Source of the DNA: Ariolimax columbianus
Taxonomy: Eukaryota > Mollusca > Gastropoda > Stylommatophora > Arionidae
DNA length: 64,000 nucleotides
Direction: 5' to 3'
Assembly (NCBI GenBank): GCA_036924085.1
Contig: JAVGWX010000012.1
Location: 2,105,969-2,169,968, forward strand
Part shown: positions 38,301-50,300 of the stretch, piece after piece
Layout of the letters: each line of letters opens with the position of its first letter
How positions within the stretch are numbered: the stretch's first letter is position 1
Translations under genes and position numbers: made by a program
Notes under the pieces: model-generated
The model's input: only the letters and a program-made list of their open reading frames with translations
The model's database searches: none
Told to the model about the DNA's origin: nothing

Positions 38301-41300
38301 ATCATCAATCTGTCAGTCTCATCTGTCAGTCTGATCTATCATCTGATCTGATCTATCATCTGATCTGTCAGTCTGGTCTATCAGTGTGATCTATCATCTG
38401 TTCTGATCTATCAGTCTGATCTATCATCTGATCTGTCAGTCTGGTCTATCAGTCTGATCTATCAGTCTGATCTGCCAGTCTGATCTATCAGTCTGATCTA
38501 TCATCTGATCTGATTTATCATCTGATCTGTCAGTCTGATCTATCATCTGATCTGTCAGTCTGATCTATCAGTCTGATCTATCAGTCTGATCTATCATCTG
38601 ATCTGATCTATCAGTCTGATCTATCATCTGATCTATCAGTCTGATCTATCATCTGATCTGTCAGTCTGGTCTATGTCTGATCTATCAGTCTGATCTGTCA
38701 GTCTGATCTATCAGTCTGATCTATCATCTGATCTGATTTATCATTTGATCTGTCAGTCTGATCTATCAGTCTGATCTGCCAGTCTGATCTATCAGTCTGA
38801 TCTATCATCTGATCTGATCTATCATCTGATCTGTCAGTCTGGTCTATCATCTGATCTATCAGTCTGATCTATCATCTGATCTGTCAGTCTGGTCTATCAT
38901 CTAATCTGTCAGTCTGATCTATCAGTCTGATCTATCAGTCTGATCTGATCTGTCAACTGATCTGATCTATCAGTCTGATCTATAAGTCTGATCTATCATC
39001 TGATCTCATCTATCATCTGATCTGTCATTCTGATCTATCAGTTTGATCTATCAGTCTGATCTATCATCTGATCTGATCTATCATCTGATCTGTCAGTCTG
39101 ATCAGCAAAGAATGAAATAAGATGAGCCATGTTTCTGTGACAATCTCACAAGTTTACCCAAGATTTCTATCTGGCTAAGATCCATCAACTCATGTGGCAG
39201 ATCAGACAACTTGTTGTGGCTGAGTCCCAAGGCCTTTAGCTGTGTCATGTTTTTGATGTCAGCCTGCAGCTCCGGCAAGCGGTTTCCAGAAAAGGATAAC
39301 TCTATCAACCCTTGCAGCCAGAAGATCTAGGCAAGAAACCATTCCATGATGACAGCATTAACAAAATAAGTGTGCACTTTGTAAACATGAAATAGTTTTT
39401 TACAGATTAAAATAAGTTCAGATTTAAGAAACAGCTTAGTTTAGTACTTAAGGTCTGATCAAAGGTATCCGACTTCAGGCTGGGAAATTAAAACTAACTG
39501 ACCTATTTGGTTCAAAACTTAATCTTCTTCGAAATAGGACCACGTCTGAGTCGACACTCTTCTCCCGACAGTGCTCTCACTGCTGAACATATTTCTGGAA
39601 ATTATTTTGGGAATCTCCATCAGGTGCTTCATAGCATTTGTCTTGAATTCTTGCATGTCCTATAATCTTGACCCTTTGAGTGTCTTGAAATCTTGACCCT
39701 TTGAGTGTCCTGAAATCTTGACCCTTTGAGTGTCCTGAAATCTTGACCCTTTGATTGTCCTGCAATCTTGACCCTTTGAGTGTCCTATAATCTTGACCCT
39801 TTGAGTGTCTTGAAATCTTGACCCTTTGAGTAGCATCTAAAATCTTGGAAAGAACCAAAAGTCTCAGGCAGCCATATCTGGGGAATAAGTTGAGTGCCAT
39901 ACTTGACCAATGGTGTGTTTCATCAAAAAATCCAGAATGAGGTGCATGAGGTGCCGGATGATCAAGGATTTTTTGCTTAAACACGCCATTGGTCAGTTTG
40001 GCACTATCATCTACTCCCCAGACATGGCTTCCTGCGACTCGTAGCTCTCTCCAAGGCTCAAGGTGTCATTCAGAGGAACGAGATTTCAGGACATAGAAAA
40101 ATCAAGAGAAATTCAATGAGGTGGACAGACTGGCAAAAACAGGAGCCTCCAAACAAACACAATGACAGACACAGCAGTAACTACATAGTTAAACGAATCC
40201 TTAGTAATAATGCCTGGGGAATGTGGCTGACAGGAGCAGACACAGGATCGCAATGTTTCTAGCAAAACGTCACAGCCAATCAACAATTGATGTCGTAAAT
40301 AAACTACACAGAAGAAAAAAAGGCTCATCTTTCAAATCCGAACAGGACACACTAGAGTCAGTAGCGACTTAAACCACATCAAACCTCAAAACCTGCCCTT
40401 GTCTAGACACTGCTCTCACTCATATGGTTAGACACCAACTCGTTGAGTGCAATCGCTTACAGACGTGTGAGGTACAATTCTTGCAAGTTCTGACAACAAT
40501 ACACAATTCACGCTATTGAACTGTATTCACTGAAGAAGATCTGTATTTATATAAAAATTACATTAGACTACCAACAGCAGAATTTCTCAGCTGCTATGGG
40601 ATAGCAACATCAACATACAACAAACAACATGTGTGTAAATACAACAACATACAACTTGCGTATAGATACAACATATTTGTAGGTACAACAACATACAATA
40701 TGTGTAGACAGGGCTGTTTCTACCATTAGGCAACACTAGGCGGCTGACTGGGGCAACAACATTTTAGGGACGGCAAAAGGGCGGACAAATTTGTAATTTG
40801 AAATCAAACAGGGACAAACATTGAGCAAATTAGGAGGACAAAAATGAAATAAGAAAAATGGTAGTTTTGTTGATGTTTTTAGTGTTACTATTGATTATTG
40901 ATTTGTGGTAATTGATGAAGAGCTAGGTTTGTGTACTCCTCTTTCAACATCTCTAAAAGGTCAGTGCAATTCATGTTTCATATAAACAAGATAAGTTACT
41001 ATTAATGTTATATTATACAAGTTGAGTACAAGTTCTTTTATTTCTAATACATGAATTCTTCTAGCCTGGATGACAGGGGGAGAGAGAGATGGTAGTAAAA
41101 GGGAGGGGGCGGCATTTTTCAATTCTCACCTAGGGTGGCAAAACACTGACCTAGAAACGATTCTGTGTGTAGATTCTTCTTCTTCTTCTTCTTCTTCTTC
41201 GTACGCTGTCACACGCCAACCTGCATTTTTTCGAAAAAAGCAGCGATCATCCTGAGGCTGTCGACACTGCCATAGAGCTTGTCTAGTGTTGCCACTGGTG

Positions 41301-44300
41301 ATGGCCACATGTGCGTTCTCTGATCCTCGTATGTCGGGCAGTTTTGCAGCAGATGTTCAGCAGTCATTTTCCCGGTACCACACGGGCATTCGTCAGTGCC
41401 ACATATCTTCAATTTATTGAATAGGTGGTACCTCAGTCTATTGTGGCCTGTGCGGAGTCTGAAGACCACAACCTGCTCTCTTCTGTTCGATTGGTAAAAG
41501 GCATCGTTTTTGGTGTAACCAGTATGTTCAGTTTCCCATTTGGCCATGTATCTGGCTCTAATAAGCCTTTTTGACTCTTTGTAGGTCACACTAGAATCTG
41601 GTTGTGGTAGTCTTGAACCTTCTTTTGCCAGTCTGTCTGCCTCCTCGTTTCCTTGGATGTTGCAGTGGGATGGAACCCACTGTACCACTACTCTTTTTGG
41701 TGCGGGCTGCTGGCATAGTTGTCAGAGTACTGCTCTTAAATCATTAAGTTCAGTATTTTTCTGGCTTTTTAGTGCTGTGTGTAGGTACAACAACATACAA
41801 CATGTGTAGGTACAACAACATACAACATGTGTAGGTACAACAACATATAGCATGTGTAGGTACAACAACATACAACATGTGTAGGTACAACAACATACAT
41901 CATGTGTAGGTACAACAACATATAGCATGTGTAGGTACAACAACATACAACATGTGTAGGTACAACAACATACAACATGTGTAGGTACAACAACATACAA
42001 CATGTGTAGGTACAACAACATATAGCATGTGTAGGTACAACAACATACAACATGTGTGTAATGACTGACCTGAATAGGAATAAACTCAAAGAGGTTGTCA
42101 CTCAACAACAGCTGATGCAGACTGACCATATCCTCAATAGCATGTGGCAAGCTGGTCATTTTGTTGCCAGCTAAGCCCAGGCGAAGGAGTTTTGACAGTT
42201 TACAAATGGACGGGTTCAGAAATACCAGAGCATTTCTTTCCAGGCCTAAGATCTGATGGAAATATTATGATTCTGGTTGTGTTTAGGGCTCAAACCATTC
42301 ATGCATGTCTGTGTTCATGGATCAAACCATTCATGCATGTCTGTGTTCATGGATCAAACCATTCATGCATGTCTGTGTTCATGGATCAAACCATTCATGC
42401 ATGTCTGACTGTGTTCATGGATTAAACCATTCATGCATGTCTGTGTTCATGGATCAAACCATTCATGCATGTCTAACTGTGTTCGTGGATCAAACCATTC
42501 ATGCATGTCTAACTGTGTTCATGGATCAAACCATTAATGCATGTCTGACTGTGTTCATGGATCAAACCATTCATGCATGTCTAACTGTGTTCATGGATCA
42601 AACCATTAATGCATGTCTGACTGTGTTCATGGATCAAACCATTCATGCATGTCTAACTGTGTTCATGGATCAAACCATTCATGCATGTCTGACTGTGTTC
42701 ATGGCTCAAAGCATTCATGCATGTCTAACTGTGACTGATTGTGTTCATGGCTTAAAACTTTCATGCATGTCTGACTGTGACTGATAGTGTTCATGACTTA
42801 AACCATTCATGCATGTCTGACTGTGACTGATTGTGTTTATGGCTCAAACCATTCATGGATGACTGGTTGTGACTGACTGTGTTTATGGCTCAAACCATTT
42901 ATGCATGTCTGGCTGTGACTGATTGTCCACTGACTGGATATTCTTGCTGCTCGGTGCCACAAAATTCACTGGCTAGATATTCTTTCTCCACGGTGCCACA
43001 AAACGTCACTGGCTGGATATTCTTTCTCCACGGTGCCACACAAATTCACTGGCTGGATATTCTTTCTCCACGGTGCCACAAAAAGTCAGTGGCTGGATAT
43101 TCTTTCTCCACGGTGCCACAAAAAGTCACTGGCTGGTATTCACAGTGGTGTTAAACAAGGCTGCATCCTGACCCCGACACTATGCTGAATCTTCTTTGCA
43201 CGACTTCTGAAGCACGCATTTGGTAGTGCAACAGAAATGATTTGCCTTCACACTAGATCAGATGGTCGTCTGTTTAATCTTGCGAGGCTCAAGGCTCAAG
43301 GTAAAAACTAAGATCCGGGAAGTTACTGTCAGCGACTTGTTATTTGCTGCAATTGTCAACCACAGCCAGAAGGAACTCCAGAGCTTGATGGATTGGTTCT
43401 CCCAGGTGTGCAACGATTTTGGCCTCACAAGCCTGGATAAAATAAATGTGCTGGGACAAGATGTACCTGCCAACCCAACCATCACTATTGACAACTACAA
43501 ATTGGCAGCTGTGGACCAGTTCACTTACCTGAGGTCCCTCATCAAAGATAAACTCTCCCTTGACCCCAAATAAGCTCTCAAATTGGCAGCTGTGGACCAG
43601 TTCACTTACCTGAGGTCCCTCATCAAAGATAAACTCTCCCTTGGCCCCAAATAAGCTCTCAAATTGGCAGCTGTGGACCAGTTCACTTACCTGAGGTCCC
43701 TCATCAAAGATAAACTCTCCCTTGACCCCAAATAAGCTCTCAAATTGGCAGCTGTGGACCAGTTCACTTACCTGAGGTCCCTCATCAAAGATAAACTCTC
43801 CCTTGACCCCAAATAAGCTCTCAAATTGGCAAAGCTTCTGCCATATTTTACATTTTTGGATATTCTTTCTCCACCAAACAACGCACAGGCAAAGCATATC
43901 TTCATACAGCAGGTGTCTGTCTCCAGGTCTTCTATAGCATGGCTATCTGTCTCCAGGTCTTCTATAGCAGAGCTATCTGTCTCCAGGTCTTCTATAGCAG
44001 AGCTATCTGTCTCCAGGTCTTCTATAGCAGAGCTATCTGTCTCCAGGTCTTCTATAGGTCTTCTATAGCAGATCTATCTTTCTACATGTCTTATACAGGT
44101 CTACATTAGAGCTGTCTACAGGTCTTATACAGTAGAGTTATCTGTCTAATAAATAAATGTCCTTTTTCGTCTATGCAGACAGTTATGAAGCAGGTATGTC
44201 TTTTTTTCACTAGACAGGTCATTTCTCCTTTCGTCGTATATATGATTATTGTGGAGTCTCTCTCTCCGAGCAGCTTCAAATTTCACTAGACCATTTGTGA

Positions 44301-47300
44301 GTGATGTCTTCCATGTAGTTCGCACTGCGGCTGAGTTTTCCCAAGCATTATTGTCCATGGAAAAGTCTGTCATTGACTTACAAACATCTTTATATCTGAG
44401 CAGGGGTCTGCCTGGGAGTCTCCTCTCCTCTGACAGCTCACCATACAACACCTGATTTGGAATGTGTCCATTGTCCATTTTACTCACGTGACCCAGCCAC
44501 GCCAGTCTTCTAGCACGTAACAGTCCTACAGCAGAAGAAAGATTTGCACGTTGCAGTACTTCTGTGTTTGTTTTCTCGTCCTGCCATCTGATGTTCATTA
44601 TTTTCCGCATGCAGCGGAGGGGAAAAGTGTTTAGCCATCTCTCGTGCCTAGAGTATGTCGTCCATGTCTCTTATGTGTACAGCAGGGTGCTGAGAACACA
44701 GGCCCGATTTATCTGCATTATAGTCTGCAAAGTCAGTTTCTTCTTCTTCTTCTTCTTCTTACGCTGTCAGACGTCGACCTTTATTTTTTCGAAAAAAAGC
44801 AGCGGTCATCCTGAGGCTGTCGACACTGCCATAGAGCTTGTCTAGTGTTGCCACTGGTGATGGCCACATCTGCTCTCTCTGGTCCTCGTATGTCGGGCAG
44901 TTTTGCAGCAAATGTTCAGCGGTCATTTTCCCGGTACCACACGGGCATTCGTCAGTGTCACCTATCTTCAATTTGTTGAATAGGTGGTACCTCAGTCTAT
45001 TGTGGCCAGTGCGAAGTCTGAAGACCACGACATGCTCTCTGCTGTTCAACTGGTAATAGGCATAGTTTTTGTGTGTACAAAGTCAGTTTAATATTTTTCC
45101 ACGTCCTCACGAAAAGGCCACCAAAAGCAGTCGCTGCTCTTCCAATTCTGATATTTATTTCCTCGTCTAGAGAGCGCTTGTAATTGATGACCCGAGGTAG
45201 CTGACCTTTTGGGTCAATGTTAGGGGATTGCCATTGAGAGTGATGTCTCACACTTGTATGAGAAAATGGCGGCCTCTGGTGCGATTACATTAACAGCCAG
45301 TTGCACAGATACACAAAGTCTATCAGACATAGCTAACAGATACCTCTTTCTTGCGCTCATGAGGTTCAGAATGCTGGTCTGATAATTATGTCCATCTGTG
45401 TCTTGAAGCTATGTGTGCGCTATGTTTTTTGAAAGTAAGACGTCGTGCAGTGTTTGATGGTCAACCTGCCATACTGGATTCATTCATTAGTCAGAATGTT
45501 TACCGACTGGCATTGTGATTCTTCGTTCTGTCTACATGTCTTCTAAAGCAAAGCTATCTGTCTACATGTCTTCTAAAGCAAAGCTATCTGTCTACATGTC
45601 TTCTTTAGCAAAGCTATCTGTCTACATGTCTTCTTTAGCAAAGCTATCTGTCTACATGTCTTCTATAGCAAAGCTATCTGTCTACATGTCTTCTATAGCA
45701 AAGCTATCTGTCTACATGTCTTCTATAGCAAAGCTATCTGTCTACATGTCTTATTTAGCAAAGCTATCTGTCTACAGTTCTATATTTTGGACAAACTATC
45801 TGGTAGTGAGTGACATCTGCAATGTTTTTAGTTCATACAGACAAACTAACCTGTCAGTTCTCTAGCTTGAACAGACAAACTAACCTGTCAGTTCTCTAGC
45901 TTGGACAGACAAACTAACCTGTCAGTTCTCTAGCTTGGACAGACAAACTAACCTGTAAGTTCTCTAGCTTGGACAGACTAACCTGTAAGTTCTCTAGTTT
46001 GGACAGACAAACTAACCTGTCAGTTCTCTAGCTTGGACAGACTAACCTGTCAGTTATCTAGCTTGGACAGACTAACCTGTAAGTTCTCTAGCTTGGACAG
46101 ACTAACCTGTAAGTTCTCTAGCTTAGACAGACTATCTGGCAGTGTGGTCAGAACATTGTCGTTAACCCCCAGGACTCGGAGCTGCTTGAGGTCGCCGATG
46201 CTGGCAGGAAGAACCTCCAAACGGTTTCCATTGAGCAGTAGCTGATTCAGAAAAGTCAGGTTGGCAATCTCCACTGGAATGGTTGATATCTCATTGTTTG
46301 ACAAGTCCAATACCTGAGATAGATTTATAAATCATATTTATATTCATTCGTAATTTAATCTCCCACTTCCTAGGGAATGACATAAAACAGATGCAGAAGA
46401 CAGAGGTACCAGGCCATGAGGTGCACAAACAGCAATGGTATCCAGCCAGGGGGCAGACCAATAACCATGGTGCCTCACCATTAACCATGGTACCTCACCA
46501 TCAACCATGGTACCTCACCATCAACGATGGTACCTCACCATCAATCATGGTACCTCACCAACAACCATGGTACCTCACCAACAACCATGGTACCTCACCA
46601 TCAACCATGGTACTCAGCCAAGGGGCAGACCAACAACCATGGTACCTCACCAACAACCATGGTACCTCACCATCAACCATGGTACTCAGCCAGGGGGCAG
46701 ACCAACAACTATGGTACCATGCAACCCGCCCAGACGGGGCGAACCAAAAAAATAAGAGTAAGAGATTGAGAAAAACACAAAAATAAAACATAATAATTTG
46801 ATGATTAATTATTACAAAATGTCCATACAAATAATTTGATGATTAATGATTACAAAATGTCCATACAAATAATTTGATGATTAATGGTTACAAAATGTCA
46901 GAAGATATAATGATCAGGCAATAAGAGCGAATAACCTGTAGTTTGCTGAGGTGAAAGATGTGCTTGTTGACAATATGAATGTTGTTTCCTGTGAGGACGA
47001 GAGCTTCCAGCTTGGTGAGAAGCTTAATGTCATCGGGCACACGGTCAATGTCATTGTTGAGCAGGAACAAACAGCTCAGGTCTGCAAGCTCGAACACTGC
47101 CTCTGGTATCTCTCGGAATCCTTTATTATTTAGCTCAAGGCAGCTCTGTGGATGACAAATGTCATGTTTAGTTTTGTGTTAGTCATCAAAAATCCTCTAG
47201 GATAGAAGGCAGTCCAACTCAAGACAGCTCTGTGGAAGAAGAAATGGATTGTTCCACGGGATTGGAAAGATGTAGGAGTGATCCCCTTATTCAAAAAAGG

Positions 47301-50300
47301 CAAAAAATCAGATCCAGCAAATTATAGACCGGTGAGTTAAACGAGCATAGTCTGTAAATTGTTAGAGTCAATAATCAAAGAAAACTTTGTAATGCATTTA
47401 GACAAAATTAATCTAATTAGAAATAGTCAGCATGGGTTTACTAGAGGGAGATCATGCTTAACAAATGTTTTATCATGTGGTAACAAAAATGAAAAGTGTA
47501 TGGGGTGAAATAGAAAGTGAGGGTGAAAAAACAGTGATTGGAGTGTGCTATAGATGTCCATAAAGTCAAAAGGAGGAAGATGAAGAGCTGATTAGTAGTA
47601 TAGCAAAGGCAAGTGATAGGAAATTATTATTAATGGGGGATTTCAACTTTCCAGAAATAAAATGGGATATAGCAGAAGCACTTGTAGAGTCAAAACCTTT
47701 TGTTAAGTGCATAACTGAAAATTTTTTAATTCAACATGTAGTAGCAGCCACCAGAGGCAAAAACATACTCGACCTAGTTTTTACTACAGAGGAAAATATG
47801 ATTGAAAACGTTACCGTTGGGGAACTGTTTAGCTCAAGTGACCATCAAATCATCTGATGGGATCTTATTGCCGAGAAAGAAGTAAACACAAACACACGAA
47901 CATATGACTACTCTAAGATAGATGTTAAGAGGATAAAAGAGGCAGTGAACTACATAATCTGGAAAGATATTGTTGGAGGAACAGATGTTGAACAGGAGTG
48001 GGTGAGTTTTAAAGCAGTTCTCGAAATGCTAAAAGAGGAATGTGTTCCATATAGGGAGGTAAACTCCAAGCGTAAAAAGTGGATAACTAGATTTGTAGTG
48101 AAATGTAGAAGAGCTAAAAATAAAGCATGGAAAAAATATATAGAGGCAGGTAAATCAAAAGAAACATATTTAAAATATTTGGACAAGCAGAACATATCTC
48201 ACAAAGTGAATAAAACAGCAAAAATAGACTTCAAAAAGAAACTTGCTCAGAGGATCAAGACTGATAGTAAAAGCTTCTTCTCTTATGTTAGAAATAAACA
48301 AAGATCAAAGGACAAAGTAGGCCCTCTCATAGACAGCATAGGAAAAAAAATTAGTGAAAATAGGGAGGCAGCAAATCTACTCAATCACTACTTTGGCACA
48401 GTGTACACAAAAGAGGACTGCTCCAAGATCCCAGAGCCTGTAGATATTTTTTCAAAGAGACATGGATACAGCAGGATTAGGATCAATCTGTATTACAGAG
48501 GAAATGGTTTTAAAAAAATTGGAGGGGTTGAAAGTGAATAAATGTCCAGGTCAAGATGGTATTCATCCAAAATTGCTGTTTGAAATTAGAGACCAATTAG
48601 CAAAACCATTGACTATATTATGTTCTCAATCACTTGCACAAGGGATTGTTCCATGGGACTGGAAAAATGCGGGAGTGATCCCCTTATTCAAAAAAGGCAA
48701 AGAAGCAGATCCAGCAAACTAGAGACCTGTGAGCTTAACGAGCATAGTCTGTAAATTGTTAGAGTCAATAATCAAAGAAAACATTGTAATGCATCTAGAT
48801 AAATTTAATCTAATTAGAAATAGTCAGCATGGGTTTACCAGAGGGCGATCATGCTTAACAAATCTATTAGAATTCATGGAGGAGGTTACCAAAATGTTAG
48901 ATAAAGGGGAGCCAGTGGACGTTATTTATCTGGATTTTGCAAAGGCCTTTGATAGAGTACCTCATCAAAGATTATTTTGAAAGTTAAAATCACATGGAAT
49001 AGGTGGGGAAGTTGCCAAATGGATTGAAAATTGGTTAACGGGAAGAAGGCAGAGGGTGGGTATAAATAAGGAGTACTCTGAGTGGTGTGAAGTGAAAAGT
49101 GGAGTGCCACAGGGCTCGGTTTTGGGACCAATTTTATTCTTGATATATATAAATGATTTGGACATAGGTATGGGATCCATGATTGCAAAATTTGCTGATG
49201 ACACAAAACTATGCAGTAGCGTCTCATCTAAAGCAGAAGTGGATATATTGATGTCAGATTTAGATACAATTCAAGAATGGTCTGTAATCTGGCAAATGGA
49301 GTTTAATGTAGATAAATGTACAGTCATGCACATGGGTAGATCCAATTTGGAACATAATTACAGAATGGGTGAGAACAATATTAGAAAGATAAATAAAGAA
49401 GGGGACTTGGGGGTTATAATAGATCATACATGTAAGGTGAGGGAGCAAGTTCAGGTAGCAGTGAAAAAGGCAAATGCAATGATAGGGATGATAAAAAGAA
49501 ATATTAAACATAGGAGCAAGGAAGTGATCGTCAAACTGTATAAAGCTTTAGTTAGACCTAGATTGGAGTACTGTGTACAGGTGTGGAGTCCTTATCATAG
49601 AGGGGATATAGACATGCTGAAGAGAATACAAAAAAAGAGCGACAAAGCTGATAGTGGGATTCCAGAATTACAGTTATGAGGAAAGATTAAAAAGAACCGG
49701 CCTACAGTGTCTAGAAGAGAGAAGAATTCGTGGTGACTTAATACAGGTTTATAAGATGATCAGAGGAATCGATAAGGTAGACTATAACAAGTTTTTTAAA
49801 GTACAACCACCAACAAGGACAAGAGGGCACAGCTACAAGTTGACTAAGGAGAGGTCCAGATTAGATATTAAGAAGTATTTTTTTAGCCAGAGAGTTGTGA
49901 ATGCTTGGAATGCATTGCCAAGTGAGGTGGTGGAGGCTGGGACGGTCAATGCATTTAAGAATAGATTGGATGCGTACAGCTTCTAGAGCAAGATGATGTA
50001 ATTGGAACTGGTTGTATACAGACTCTGCAGAGTCTTCTAAACCAGTATAAAGACGTTAAGTTAAGTTAAATCTATTAGAATTCATGGAGGAGGTTACTAA
50101 AATCATAGATAAAGGGGAGCCAGTGGACGTTATTTATCTAGACTTTGCAAAGGCCTTTGATAGAGTACCTCATCAAAGATTATTTCGAAAGTTAAAATCA
50201 CATGGAATAGGTGGGGAAGTTGCCAAATGGATTGAAAATTGGTTAACGGGAAGAAGGCAGAGGGTGGGCATAAATAAGGAGTACTCTGAGTGGTGTGAAG

